A stretch of 64,000 nucleotides of DNA from Rhodoferax sp. GTDB lineage: Bacteria; Pseudomonadota; Gammaproteobacteria; Burkholderiales; Burkholderiaceae_C. Shown one piece after another: positions 25,268-34,339 of the stretch (positions are counted from its first letter, which is position 1; every line of letters starts with the position of its first letter). The DNA lies in contig JAGRPL010000004.1 in assembly GCA_019449595.1 (NCBI GenBank), positions 1,054,001 to 1,118,000 on the forward strand. The letters are read 5' to 3'. The position numbers were made by a program, and so were the translations under genes. The notes beneath the pieces were generated by a model. It saw only the letters and a program-made list of their open reading frames with translations, was not told where the DNA came from and did no database searches.

Positions 25268-26896
25268 TCAGGCCGTCGGCAACTTGTAGTCGCGCAGCAT
25301 TTCACGCAGCTTGATTTTCTGCATCTTGCCGGTTCCACCCAGGGGGATTGCGTCCACGAAAATAACGTCGTCGGGGATCTGCCACTTGGCAGTCTTGCCT
25401 TCGTAGAACGCCAGCAATTCCTCGCGGGTAACCTCGGCGCCAGGCTTCTTGACGACGGCAACAATGGGGCGCTCGTCCCACTTGGGGTGCTTCATGCCGA
25501 TGCAGGCGGCCATGGCCACGGCCGGGTGTGCCATGGCAATGTTTTCCACGTCAATCGAGCTGATCCATTCGCCGCCGGACTTGATCACGTCCTTGCTGCG
25601 GTCGGTGATCTGCATGTAGCCATCGGGATCGATGGTGGCGACATCGCCTGTGGGGAACCAGCCATCGACCAGCGGCGAGGCGCCTTCGCCCTTGTAGTAC
25701 TCGCTGATGATCCACGGGCCCTTGACCAGCAGGTCGCCGTACGCCTTGCCGTCCCAGGGCAGCTCTTTCCCTTCGTCGTCGACGATCTTCATGTCCACGC
25801 CGTAAATGCCGCGACCCTGCTTGAGCCGCACTTTCATCTTGTCCTCGGCGCTCATGGGCAGGTGCTTGTTCTTGAGCGTGCAGACCGTTCCCAGTGGCGA
25901 CATCTCCGTCATGCCCCAGGCATGCAGCACCTCGACGCCATACTGGTCGTTGAAGGCGGTGATCATGGCTGGCGGGCACGCAGAGCCACCGATGACGGTG
26001 CGCTTGAGCGTGGAGAAACGCAGGTTGCCGGACTGCATGTGTCCCAGCATCATCTGCCACACGGTGGGGACGCCGGCAGCGAAGCTGACCTTCTCCAGTT
26101 CGATGAGTTCAAAGATGGACTTGCCGTCCATCGCCGGCCCCGGGAACACCAGCTTGGCACCGGTCATGGCGGCCGAATACGGCAGGCCCCAGGCATTGAC
26201 GTGGAACATGGGAACCACGGGCAACACGGAGTCCCGCGCGCTCATGCTCAAAGCGTCCGGCAGGGCTCCGGAGAACGCGTGCAGGATGGTGGAGCGGTGG
26301 CTGTACAGGGCCGCCTTGGGGTTGCCGGTAGTGCCGCTGGTGTAGCACATGCTGGAAGCGGAGTTTTCGTCAAACACCGGCCAGGTGTACTCGGCAGCTT
26401 GCGCGCCAATCCACGCTTCGTAGCTCTGCAGGCCCGGAATGCCGCTGTCCGCGGGCAGCTTGTCCGCGTCGCACAGGGCGATGAAGTGCTTGATGGTGGT
26501 GCAACGGCTGTGCACGGCCTGCACGATGGGCAGGAACGACATGTCGAAGCACAGCACCTGGTCCTCGGCATGGTTGGCAATCCAGACGATCTGGTCGGGG
26601 TGCAGGCGCGGGTTCAGGGTGTGCAACACGCGGCCCGAACCGCTCACGCCGAAATACAGCTCCAGGTGGCGGTAGCCGTTCCAGGCCAGCGTGGCCACGC
26701 GGTCGCTGAAGGCCAGGTTCATCTGGTCCAGCGCGTTGGCCACTTTGCGCGCGCGCTGCGCCACGTCCTTGTAGGTGTACCGGTGGATGTCGCCCTCGAC
26801 GCGGCGGGATACCACCTCGCCCTCGCCATGGTGCCGTTCGGCAAAATCAATCAACGAGGAAATCAGCAATTGCTGGCTTTGCATCAACCCTAACAT
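25268..26896 (-). CDS. Long/medium-chain fatty acid--CoA ligase
   Basis: 542 residues from the ATG at 26896 (AAGGAG 5 bases upstream). Adenylate-forming enzyme motifs in order: P-loop YTSGTTGNPKAALYSH near residue 182, VPMFHVNAWGLPY, ATP/acyl motif WGMTEMSP, GWFPTGDVATIDPDGY, and the C-terminal GGEWISS and GKMQKIKL with the catalytic lysine. It activates a carboxylic acid to its CoA thioester with ATP, giving the substrate for the beta-oxidation enzymes downstream. It lies between the two Liv-type binding protein genes, which suggests activation of an acid imported by this ABC system. Alternative: medium-chain or aryl-acid ligase; the sequence alone does not decide. Confidence 0.93.
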   Translation of the reverse strand: MLGLMQSQQLLISSLIDFAERHHGEGEVVSRRVEGDIHRYTYKDVAQRARKVANALDQMNLAFSDRVATLAWNGYRHLELYFGVSGSGRVLHTLNPRLHPDQIVWIANHAEDQVLCFDMSFLPIVQAVHSRCTTIKHFIALCDADKLPADSGIPGLQSYEAWIGAQAAEYTWPVFDENSASSMCYTSGTTGNPKAALYSHRSTILHAFSGALPDALSMSARDSVLPVVPMFHVNAWGLPYSAAMTGAKLVFPGPAMDGKSIFELIELEKVSFAAGVPTVWQMMLGHMQSGNLRFSTLKRTVIGGSACPPAMITAFNDQYGVEVLHAWGMTEMSPLGTVCTLKNKHLPMSAEDKMKVRLKQGRGIYGVDMKIVDDEGKELPWDGKAYGDLLVKGPWIISEYYKGEGASPLVDGWFPTGDVATIDPDGYMQITDRSKDVIKSGGEWISSIDVENIAMAHPAVAMAACIGMKHPKWDERPIVAVVKKPGAEVTREELLAFYEGKTAKWQIPDDVIFVDAIPLGGTGKMQKIKLREMLRDYKLPTA

Positions 26897-26967
26897 GTGT
26901 ACTCCTTTAGGTTTGGGTGTGTATTTCGATACTTGATCATAGTGGTTCACACGCGCGAGGCGTGAAA

Positions 26968-28119
26968 CTACCGGTTGAATTTCTCGCCGGGACTGACGAT
27001 GACGAGCTGCACGAACCGGGAGCCCTGGCGCGAGTCGCGGCTGAAGCCCACCTCGAACCCGCCCAGATTCAGTTGCTTCATGTTTTCCAGGGCTGAAATG
27101 AAGCGTGGGCGGTTGAGGTCCTTGCCGGCGAGTCGCAGGCCTTCGCCAATCACCTTGGCATTGATGTAGCTCTCAAAGCCCAGGAACGACAGGTTGTTGT
27201 AGCCGGCCTTCTCCATGGCTGCGCGGTATTCGCGGGCCAGCGGGTGGCTGAAGTCCCAGGGGAACGGCACCACCGAGGTGATCACCACGCCCACACCGGC
27301 CGGCCCCAGGGCCCGCAGCGTGGCCTGCGTGCCCATGACCGACAGCGTGTAGAACTGCATGCCCTTGCGCACCTTGCTATAGCTCTTGATGAAGCTCACC
27401 GTGGGGGCGCCCGCCGTGATCATGATGATCACTTCCGGTTGGGTCGCCGACAGCGCGGCAACGGCCTGCTCGGTGTCGGAGGCATTCTGCTCGATGGGTG
27501 CGCTGGAGTGGATCTTCAGCCCCCGTTTTTCCATGGCCTTCTGCACGCCGGCCAACCCATCCTTGCCGAAGCCGTTGTTGCTCCACAGCACCGCGATGCG
27601 CTGCACACCCAGCGTGGCCAGGTGCTGCACGATTTTTTCGGCTTCATCGGCATAGCTGGCGCGCACATTGAACACGTGGTTGATGGGCGGGGTTCGCACC
27701 AGCGCCGCGCCCGTGAAGGGGGCGATCAGGGGAACCGGTGGCTTTTCCTTCTCCAGCAGGGGCAATGCGGCCGCCGTGTTGGACGTGCCGGTCATGTTCA
27801 TCAGGGCGAACACCTGCTCCTTTTCGATCATCTGGGTGACCGCCTTGACGGTATTGGCCGGCACGTAGCCGTCATCCAGGGTGACCAGGCGGATCTTGCG
27901 CCCGTTGACGCCGCCTTTTTCGTTGATGCGGCCAAATGCCACCGTGGCGCCGTTGACGATGTCCGGCGCCAGCTCGCCCAGCGGACCGGACAGATCCAGC
28001 ACCTGACCGATCACGATCTCCTTGTCGGTGACCCCGGCCTCGGCGGCGTGCGCGGGCAATGCGCCCAGATGCAGGGCCAGCGCGAGCAGGCACCCCAGTA
28101 AACGTGAATATTGCCCCAT
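26968..28119 (-). CDS. Second Liv-type ABC substrate-binding protein
   Basis: 383 residues from the ATG at 28119 (AAGGAG, 6-base spacer). Signal peptide MGQYSRLLGCLLALALHLGA...AHAAEA. Periplasmic-binding type I family: IVIGQVLDLSGPLGELAPDIVNG at the N-terminus, TLDDGYVPANTVKAVTQMIEKE, and FLGFESYINAKVIGEGL near the C-terminus, as in ABC proteins linked to aromatic or organic acid uptake. The frame stays open as far as 29034, but that would run backwards through the Crp/Fnr gene and is rejected. It may be an alternative ligand receptor for LivFGHM. Confidence 0.9.
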   Translation of the reverse strand: MGQYSRLLGCLLALALHLGALPAHAAEAGVTDKEIVIGQVLDLSGPLGELAPDIVNGATVAFGRINEKGGVNGRKIRLVTLDDGYVPANTVKAVTQMIEKEQVFALMNMTGTSNTAAALPLLEKEKPPVPLIAPFTGAALVRTPPINHVFNVRASYADEAEKIVQHLATLGVQRIAVLWSNNGFGKDGLAGVQKAMEKRGLKIHSSAPIEQNASDTEQAVAALSATQPEVIIMITAGAPTVSFIKSYSKVRKGMQFYTLSVMGTQATLRALGPAGVGVVITSVVPFPWDFSHPLAREYRAAMEKAGYNNLSFLGFESYINAKVIGEGLRLAGKDLNRPRFISALENMKQLNLGGFEVGFSRDSRQGSRFVQLVIVSPGEKFNR

Positions 28120-28165
28120 GGCGGTCTCCTTTATTATTGAATGTGTGCGCAGGGCTTCCAGCGAC

Positions 28166-28185
28166 GCACGGGAGTCTGCCCGTGC
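28166..28185. promoter_or_regulatory. Inverted repeat in the divergent promoter region
   Basis: GCACGGG and CCCGTGC, 7-bp arms with 6 bases between, located midway between the divergent binding-protein and Crp/Fnr genes. A candidate operator. Confidence 0.35.
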
Positions 28186-28206
28186 CACCTCCCGCGTGCA
28201 ACCCAT

Positions 28207-28220
28207 GTCGTCCGGACGAC
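28207..28220. promoter_or_regulatory. 14-bp perfect palindrome before the Crp/Fnr gene
   Basis: GTCGTCCGGACGAC ends 13 bases before the ATG at 28234. Its place suggests autoregulation by the product or a block to translation; it is not a classical CRP or FNR site. Confidence 0.4.
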
Positions 28221-28233
28221 AACCCGAAAGCCC

Positions 28234-28920
28234 ATGTTTCCCAACGCTACCGACCCCATCCACCGCTTTCTCATGGTGCACCCCTGGTTTGCAGAGTTGC
28301 CACTGCCACGCCGGCAGGACATTGAGCAGCAGGTGTTGACCGTGCAGGCGCGCAAGGGCGAGGTGGTCCTGCAGGCCAACGAACCGGTGCTGGGCTGGTA
28401 CGCGGTGCTCTCGGGTCTGGTCACCATCGAGCGCCGCTCGGGGACCGGGCGCAACGCCACGTATCTGGGCGTATCGGCCGGCGAGTGGTTCGGCGAGGGC
28501 TCCACCCTGAAGGACGAACCGCGCCGCTACGATGTCATTGCCCTGCGCGATACCGAATTGCTGTGCCTGCCCAACGCCATATTCCATGCCCTGCACGCCA
28601 GCAGCATGGGGTTCAACCAGTTTCTCGTCGCCCATTTGAACCAGCGCTTGGGCCAGGCCATGGCCATCATTGACGCCGGACGGACCCGCAGCCCGGAACA
28701 GCGCATTGCCCTGTCGCTGAGCCGCCTGTTCTGGAGCCGCACGCGCCAGCTGGACCTGTCGCAGGACGAACTCGCCAGCCTCGCCGGCATGTCCCGGCAA
28801 ACGGCCAACCGGGCCCTCAACACCCTGCAGCAGCAGGGGCTGATCAGCCTGTCCATGAACCGCATCACGGTGCTCGACGACACCGGGCTGTCCAGACTCC
28901 TGCTCACGCCGCCTGCCTGA
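28234..28920 (+). CDS. Crp/Fnr family transcriptional regulator
   Basis: 228 residues from the ATG at 28234; an upstream start at 28141 adds a proline- and arginine-rich tail without domain support. The N-terminal cyclic-nucleotide-binding fold ([25 protein letters not shown] and [19 protein letters not shown]) is followed by a helix-turn-helix ([26 protein letters not shown], near residues 170-195). No cysteine cluster for an Fe-S sensor is seen, so it is not FNR itself. It is divergent from the second binding-protein gene and may control the ABC/acyl-CoA block. Confidence 0.9.
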   Translation: MFPNATDPIHRFLMVHPWFAELPLPRRQDIEQQVLTVQARKGEVVLQANEPVLGWYAVLSGLVTIERRSGTGRNATYLGVSAGEWFGEGSTLKDEPRRYDVIALRDTELLCLPNAIFHALHASSMGFNQFLVAHLNQRLGQAMAIIDAGRTRSPEQRIALSLSRLFWSRTRQLDLSQDELASLAGMSRQTANRALNTLQQQGLISLSMNRITVLDDTGLSRLLLTPPA

Positions 28921-28978
28921 ACCCGGCGTTTTGACCCTGGCCCGGGTGGGTTTGTGCGGCCTCCAACACAATACGGGC

Positions 28979-30487
28979 ATGAACACCCCTCTCCCAGGCC
29001 ATGACCTTCCACAACCCGGCTGGCACTGGCGCAACAGCTTTGCCGAACTGGGGCCCGATTTCTATGCCCCCCTGGCGCCGCAGCCCCTGCCCCAGCCCTA
29101 CCTGGTGGGGCACAGCGCCGCGGCAGCCCGGCTGATTGACCTGACGCCCGCCGCCCTGCAAACCCCCGCCTGGCAAGACATTCTGGCGGGCAACCAGCTT
29201 CCCGCGGGGGGGCAGCCGCTGGCCAGCGTCTACAGCGGCCACCAGTTTGGCGTGTGGGCGGGCCAGCTGGGCGACGGGCGCGCCATCCTGCTCGGCGAAC
29301 TGGCGCCGCAGCCCGGCCAGCCCGGTGTGGCGCAGGAACTCCAGCTCAAGGGTTCCGGGTTGACGCCCTTCTCGCGCATGGGCGACGGCCGCGCCGTGCT
29401 GCGCTCCAGCATTCGGGAATTCCTGTGCAGCGAAGCCATGCACGCCCTGGACGTGCCCACCACACGGGCCCTGTGCATCATGGGTTCCGACCAGCCGGTC
29501 TACCGGGAACAGCCGGAGACAGCGGCCGTCGTCGCCCGCATGGCGCCGAGCTTCATCCGGTTCGGTCATTTCGAGCACTTTTGCCATACCGGCCAGCACG
29601 CGCAACTGCGCCAGCTGGCCGACTACGTGATAGACCGCTTCTACCCCGCCTGCCGGACCGACAACCGCTTTGGCGGCAACGCCTATGCCGCCTTGCTGCA
29701 AGCCGTGACCGGGCGCACGGCGCAGTTGATGGCACAGTGGCAGGCCATCGGGTTCTGCCATGGCGTCATGAACACCGACAACATGAGCATTCTGGGCCTG
29801 ACCATCGACTACGGTCCCTTCCAGTTCCTGGACGCCTACGACCCCGGCCACATCTGCAACCACTCGGACCACCAGGGCCGCTATGCCTTTCACAAACAGC
29901 CCGGCGTGGCGTACTGGAACCTGTATTGCCTGGGGCAGGCGTTGCTACCCCTGATTGGCGAACAGGAGCAGGCCATCGCCGCCCTGGAGACCTACAAGAC
30001 CCTGTACCCCCAGGCCTTTGCGGCTCGCATGGCGGCCAAACTGGGTTTTTCCCAGGCACCCGACGGCCTGCAGGCGCTGGTGGACGAAGTGCTGCGCCTG
30101 ATGGCTGCCGATCGGGTGGACTACACCATCTTCTGGCGCCGCTTGAGCCACTGGGCACGCCAGCCCTCGCTGGCCGATACCTCGGTTCGCGACCTGTTTC
30201 TGGACAGCGCCGGCATCGAACGCTGGTTGCTACAATTTTCAGAGCACGTTGCGCAGCCTGCAAGCGGGTTTTTTGCTGATTTGATGCTCAGAACCAACCC
30301 CAAGTTCGTGTTGCGGAACCATTTGGGCGAATTGGCCATCCAAGCGGCCAGAGCCAAGGATTTTTCCGTGGTCGCGCAATTGCTGGATGTGCTGGAGCGC
30401 CCTTTTGATGAACACCCTGCGTTTGAAGCGTATGCCGACTTCCCACCCGACTGGGCCGGCAGCATCGCCATCAGCTGCAGTTCCTGA
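28979..30487 (+). CDS. selO: Protein adenylyltransferase SelO
   Basis: 502 residues from the ATG at 28979. The pseudokinase family markers are all visible: [77 protein letters not shown] (nucleotide and metal site) and [10 protein letters not shown]. The protein ends ISCSS, where eukaryotic SelO has selenocysteine; here it is an ordinary Cys codon. SelO transfers AMP to Ser/Thr/Tyr of redox proteins. A likely repeat copy lies in frame at 30229-30255 (encoding [10 protein letters not shown]). It is followed 23 bases later by msrB, another redox repair gene. Confidence 0.95.
   Translation: MNTPLPGHDLPQPGWHWRNSFAELGPDFYAPLAPQPLPQPYLVGHSAAAARLIDLTPAALQTPAWQDILAGNQLPAGGQPLASVYSGHQFGVWAGQLGDGRAILLGELAPQPGQPGVAQELQLKGSGLTPFSRMGDGRAVLRSSIREFLCSEAMHALDVPTTRALCIMGSDQPVYREQPETAAVVARMAPSFIRFGHFEHFCHTGQHAQLRQLADYVIDRFYPACRTDNRFGGNAYAALLQAVTGRTAQLMAQWQAIGFCHGVMNTDNMSILGLTIDYGPFQFLDAYDPGHICNHSDHQGRYAFHKQPGVAYWNLYCLGQALLPLIGEQEQAIAALETYKTLYPQAFAARMAAKLGFSQAPDGLQALVDEVLRLMAADRVDYTIFWRRLSHWARQPSLADTSVRDLFLDSAGIERWLLQFSEHVAQPASGFFADLMLRTNPKFVLRNHLGELAIQAARAKDFSVVAQLLDVLERPFDEHPAFEAYADFPPDWAGSIAISCSS
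30229..30255 (-). repeat. Interspersed repeat copy 6, divergent (in selO)
   Basis: On the minus strand TGCGCAACGTGCTCTGAAAA then TTGTAGC; in frame inside selO. Confidence 0.45.
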
Positions 30488-30510
30488 CCCCCTCACCGGA
30501 CCCCTGAACC

Positions 30511-30918
30511 ATGACCTACCCCATCCAGAAAACCGAAGCCCAGTGGCAGGCCGAGCTGCAGGCCAAAGGGGCTGAGCCCCGTGCGTTCGAGGTTACCCGT
30601 CACGCCGCCACTGAGCGCCCCTTCACCGGCAAGTACGAGGCCCTTTGGGCGGATGGCAGCTACCACTGCATCTGCTGCGGCAACACCTTGTTCGATGCCG
30701 ATACCAAGTTCGACGCCGGCTGCGGCTGGCCCAGCTTTTCGCAGGCCAAGGCGGGGGCCATTACCGAAATCACCGACCGCAGCCACGGCATGGTGCGTGT
30801 GGAAACGGTGTGCAGCCAGTGCGGCGCGCACCTGGGCCATGTGTTCGAAGACGGCCCGGCCCCCACGGGCCTGCGCTACTGCATGAACTCGGCCTCGCTA
30901 CACTTCGTACCTGCATGA
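30511..30918 (+). CDS. msrB: Peptide-methionine (R)-S-oxide reductase MsrB
   Basis: 135 residues. Zinc-binding CxxC pairs (CICCGN near residue 51 and CSQCGAH near 99), CGWPSF near residue 71, and the catalytic Cys in [11 protein letters not shown] near residue 124. It reduces methionine-R-sulfoxide in proteins. Its TGA overlaps the yciB ATG by 4 bases, starting a chain of overlapping genes. Confidence 0.97.
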   Translation: MTYPIQKTEAQWQAELQAKGAEPRAFEVTRHAATERPFTGKYEALWADGSYHCICCGNTLFDADTKFDAGCGWPSFSQAKAGAITEITDRSHGMVRVETVCSQCGAHLGHVFEDGPAPTGLRYCMNSASLHFVPA

Positions 30919-31469
30919 AGATACTGATCGACTTTTTTCCCCTCCTGCTCTTCTTTGGCGCCTACAAGCTGTTCGACATCTACGTCGGAACCGCGGTGCT
31001 GATGGCAGCCACGGCGCTGCAGATGGCGTTGATTTACGGCATTGACCGCAAACTCCAGGCCATGCACAAGGTCACGCTGGCGCTGGTGCTGCTGTTTGGC
31101 ACCCTGACGCTGGTCCTGCACGACGATCGCTTCATCAAGTGGAAGCCCACCGTGCTGTACACCGCCATGGCCATCGCGCTGGCGGTTGCCATCTGGGTGA
31201 TGCACAAGAACTTCCTCAAGCTGCTGCTGGGCAGCCAGCTGGCGCTGCCAGAACCGGTCTGGCACCGGCTCAACGTGGCCTGGGTGGTGTACTGCGCTTT
31301 CATGGCGCTGAGCAACGCCTACGTGGTGGTGTACTACAGCACCGAAGCCTGGGTGAGCTTCAAACTCTGGGGCTACGTCTTTCCGCTTGTTTTCATCATC
31401 GGACAGGGGCTGTATATCGCGCCCCATCTCCGGGCCAACGAATCTTCTGACACAGGACCCACACCATGA
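30915..31469 (+). CDS. yciB: Inner membrane septation protein A (YciB/IspZ)
   Basis: 184 residues starting [27 protein letters not shown], the highly conserved YciB N-terminus, with five hydrophobic segments. The [10 protein letters not shown] motif near residue 72 and [20 protein letters not shown] near 135-154 are typical. YciB is an inner membrane protein tied to septation and envelope synthesis. ATGA overlaps on both sides couple it to msrB and bolA. Confidence 0.95.
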   Translation: MKILIDFFPLLLFFGAYKLFDIYVGTAVLMAATALQMALIYGIDRKLQAMHKVTLALVLLFGTLTLVLHDDRFIKWKPTVLYTAMAIALAVAIWVMHKNFLKLLLGSQLALPEPVWHRLNVAWVVYCAFMALSNAYVVVYYSTEAWVSFKLWGYVFPLVFIIGQGLYIAPHLRANESSDTGPTP

Positions 31470-31759
31470 CCACTTCCGCCCCCACCGCCGCCCGGCTCGA
31501 AGAGCGCCTGCGCGCGCGCCTGGCCCCCACCCGGCTGGAGGTGCTGGACGAAAGCTTCCAGCACAACGGCCACGCCGGGGCCAACGGCACGGGTTTCGGG
31601 ACCCATTTCCGGGTTCGCATCGCTTCGGAACTTTTTGCCGGCAAGAACCGGGTTGCACGCCATCGCCTTGTGTATGATGCACTGCAAGATTTCATTGATC
31701 AGGGCCTGCACGCCCTGGCCATTGAAGCCGAAGAAACACACCCCCATACCAGCGCTTAG
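31466..31759 (+). CDS. BolA family protein
   Basis: 97 residues with the BolA fold: [22 protein letters not shown] at the N-terminus, [29 protein letters not shown] as the conserved core and [14 protein letters not shown] C-terminus. The HxxH-type histidine in RHRLVYDAL is the one used for Fe-S binding with monothiol glutaredoxins. It starts inside the yciB stop (ATGA). Confidence 0.92.
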   Translation: MTTSAPTAARLEERLRARLAPTRLEVLDESFQHNGHAGANGTGFGTHFRVRIASELFAGKNRVARHRLVYDALQDFIDQGLHALAIEAEETHPHTSA

Positions 31760-31788
31760 TACGATCTCGCATCCCTGAAGGAAAACGC

Positions 31789-32574
31789 ATGAAGAAGCAA
31801 ATTCTGTCCGCCCTCACCCTGACCGCCCTGCTGGCGGCGGCAGCGCCCGCAGCTTGGGCCCAAAACGTCGCCATCGTCAACGGCAAGGCCGTGCCGTTGT
31901 CGCGCGTGGAGGTGCTGACACAACAAATGGCCCGCTCGGGCCGCCAGGTCACGCCGGAAATGCAGGGACAGATCAAGGACGAAGTCATTGCCCGTGAAAT
32001 CTTCATGCAGGAAGCCCAGGCCCGCGGACTGGACGCCACGGAAGACTTCAAGAACCAGATGGACCTGGCCCGCCAGGCCATCCTGATCCGTGAGCTGTTC
32101 ACGGATTACCAGAAGAAGAACCCGGTGTCCGATGCCGAAGTCAAGGCCGAATACGACAAGTTTGTCGCCGCCAACGCCGGCAAGGAATACAGCGCCCACC
32201 ACATCCTGGTGGAAACGGAAGACCAGGCCAAGGCCATCATTGCGCAGCTGAAAAAAGGCGGCAAGTTTGAAGCCATTGCCAAGAAATCCTCCAAGGACCC
32301 CGGCTCCGGCGCCAACGGCGGCGCGCTGGACTGGGCCAGCCCCAGCAACTACGTGAAGGAATTCTCCGACGCGCTGGTGGCCCTGTCCAAGGGCAAGATC
32401 ACCGAAACACCGGTCAAGACCCAGTTCGGTTACCACATCATTCGCCTGGACGACGTGCGTGAAGCCCAGTTGCCCAAGTTCGAGGAAGTGAAGCCCCAAA
32501 TTGCCCAGCAGTTGCAGCAACAGCGCATGGTCAAGTTCCAGGAAGACCTGCGCAGCAAGGCCAAGGTCGAATAA
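31789..32574 (+). CDS. Periplasmic parvulin-type peptidyl-prolyl isomerase
   Basis: 261 residues. Signal peptide MKKQILSALTLTALLAAAAPAAWA, a SurA/PrsA-like N-terminal helical domain (QMARSGRQVTPEMQGQIKDE), then one parvulin domain from about residue 135 (YSAHHILVETEDQAKAII through KTQFGYHIIRLDD). The lysine-rich tail ends KVE. It assists outer-membrane or periplasmic protein folding. It is the last gene of the msrB-yciB-bolA run; a strong terminator follows. Confidence 0.93.
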   Translation: MKKQILSALTLTALLAAAAPAAWAQNVAIVNGKAVPLSRVEVLTQQMARSGRQVTPEMQGQIKDEVIAREIFMQEAQARGLDATEDFKNQMDLARQAILIRELFTDYQKKNPVSDAEVKAEYDKFVAANAGKEYSAHHILVETEDQAKAIIAQLKKGGKFEAIAKKSSKDPGSGANGGALDWASPSNYVKEFSDALVALSKGKITETPVKTQFGYHIIRLDDVREAQLPKFEEVKPQIAQQLQQQRMVKFQEDLRSKAKVE

Positions 32575-32601
32575 ACCTTCCGGGCAGCTGGTCCCCGATG
32601 C

Positions 32602-32628
32602 AAAACGCGGCCTTGGCCGCGTTTTTTT
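32602..32628 (+). terminator. Rho-independent terminator after the ppiC-type gene
   Basis: AACGCGGCC and GGCCGCGTT pair perfectly around a TT loop (32604-32622) and are followed by a run of T. Confidence 0.92.
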
Positions 32629-32705
32629 ATGCCTGTCGTTGCGCGATGCGATTACTATTACCCTATAGGCCGTATGGAATAGCCAGAAGAACGAGGACAC
32701 ACGCC

Positions 32706-34307
32706 ATGGACGTAGCCGGGATCACCCTGACCGAAGAGAACGGCCAAGTGCTGTTGCACAGCCAGCCAACGGCCGGACGCACCGTGGTCGACTCGGAATT
32801 GCTGCACGCCCTGCTGGAGCAGCACGGGTTTGGCGGATGCCTCCTCCATGAAGCCGCCATCGCCACGGCCGCCAGCGACTGCAACACCCACACCACTCCA
32901 TTTACGGCCCACCTGGCAGACCGGCTGGACGCCACCGTCGGCGTCCGGATTGCGGCCGATGAGATGTCCGCCGAGTTGACTCTCACGCCCGCGCACGGCG
33001 GCAAAACCGCCTGCGCCGAAGATGTGATCCACCTGCTGGAAGCTGCCGGCGTGGTGTTCGGCATCGACGAAGCCGCTGTGCGCCAGATCTGCGCCCAGGG
33101 TCACGCCAGCCATGTCCCCGTTGCCCACGGTGCGCCGCCCGTCAACGGCAACCCCACCATTTTCGAGGCGCTGATTCCGCAGACCGCGGACCGCGCCCCC
33201 AAGGTGGATGCGGACGGGTTCATCGATTACCGCGAGCGTGGCGACATCTGCGTGGTGCATGCCGGTGCCGAACTCATGCGCCGCATTCCCCCGACGGCGG
33301 GGGTGGACGGCCACACCGTGCGGGGCCGCGTGCTGCCGTCCCATGCCGGGCGGGACGAGCCCTTTGCGCCTCAGCTCTCCGGCGCACAAGTGGCCCCGCA
33401 AGACCCCAACCTGCTGCAGGCGCAAGTGTCCGGGCAACCCGTGCTGGTTCCCAACGGCGTCATGGTCGAGCCTATTTTGCGTGTCAAGGAAGTTAACCTC
33501 AACACCGGCAACATCCAGTTCGAAGGCACCGTGCAGATTGACGGCGAAGTGATCCAGGGCATGAAAGTCCGCGCCAGCGGCGACATTCTGGTGGGCGGCA
33601 CGGTGGACGGTGCCCTGCTCGAAGCCGGCGGCAACATCCAGATCGGTGGCGGCATCATTGCCCAGGCCGACGTGCGGGCGGCCGGTTCGGTGAACGCGCG
33701 CTTTGCCGAGGGCGCCAGCATCCGCTCGGGCACAGTGATTGCGCTGGATGACGCGGCCCTGCAATGCGATCTGCAGGCCCTCAACCAGATCATCATTGGC
33801 GTCAAATCCCCCCAACGCGGGCGCCTGGCCGGAGGTTCCGCCACGACCATGATGCTGCTGCGCGTGCCCGTCCTGGGCTCCAACCAGGGCGGCGTCACCC
33901 GGGTGCTGGTGGGAACCAACCCGGAACTGGAAACCCAGCGCAAGGCGCTAGAAGAGCGCCTTGAAAAGGAAAAAACCAACGAGGAGAACCTCAAGAAGCT
34001 GGTCCACCACCTGACCACGGCCGGCGACCCCAAGGGTATGCTGGAGCGGGTTAAGGGCGCCTGGCAGCAGGCGGTCCAGGCCTGGGCCCAGTCCCTGGTT
34101 GAACGCGAGGAGCTGGAAAAACAGCTGGCCCTGACGCAGGGGGCCGAGGTGGAAATTGGGGTGAGCGTGGCGGGGGCCGTAGACCTGGCATTTGGCCAGA
34201 AAGTGGCCCACCTGCGCACGGAATTCGACGCCGGCGTCTTTTCGATCGACGCCGAGGCTCACATCCTCTTTACCGACCGATCGGGAAACGCCAAGCCCGT
34301 TGCCTGA
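32706..34307 (+). CDS. DUF342 (FapA) family protein
   Basis: 533 residues from the ATG at 32706 (GAGGA upstream). The centre contains the repeated right-handed beta-helix type strands of the DUF342/FapA family: GNIQFEGTVQIDGEVIQGMKVRASGDILVGGTVDGALLEAGGNI and so on (residues 270-360). A coiled coil (RKALEERLEKEKTNEENLKKLVHHL, near 415-440) precedes the C-terminal region. Family members have been linked to flagellar assembly or type IV pili, but no flagellar gene is near, so its partner is unknown. It follows the terminator at 32602, so it has its own promoter. Confidence 0.85.
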   Translation: MDVAGITLTEENGQVLLHSQPTAGRTVVDSELLHALLEQHGFGGCLLHEAAIATAASDCNTHTTPFTAHLADRLDATVGVRIAADEMSAELTLTPAHGGKTACAEDVIHLLEAAGVVFGIDEAAVRQICAQGHASHVPVAHGAPPVNGNPTIFEALIPQTADRAPKVDADGFIDYRERGDICVVHAGAELMRRIPPTAGVDGHTVRGRVLPSHAGRDEPFAPQLSGAQVAPQDPNLLQAQVSGQPVLVPNGVMVEPILRVKEVNLNTGNIQFEGTVQIDGEVIQGMKVRASGDILVGGTVDGALLEAGGNIQIGGGIIAQADVRAAGSVNARFAEGASIRSGTVIALDDAALQCDLQALNQIIIGVKSPQRGRLAGGSATTMMLLRVPVLGSNQGGVTRVLVGTNPELETQRKALEERLEKEKTNEENLKKLVHHLTTAGDPKGMLERVKGAWQQAVQAWAQSLVEREELEKQLALTQGAEVEIGVSVAGAVDLAFGQKVAHLRTEFDAGVFSIDAEAHILFTDRSGNAKPVA

Positions 34308-34339
34308 CTGCACCCGGGCCGGACTGGGATAATCGCAGC

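Noticed and set aside
28120..29034. N-terminal extension of the second Liv-type binding protein
   Set aside because: It would run antisense to the Crp/Fnr gene and lacks a signal peptide; the ATG at 28119 has a strong ribosome site and a signal peptide.
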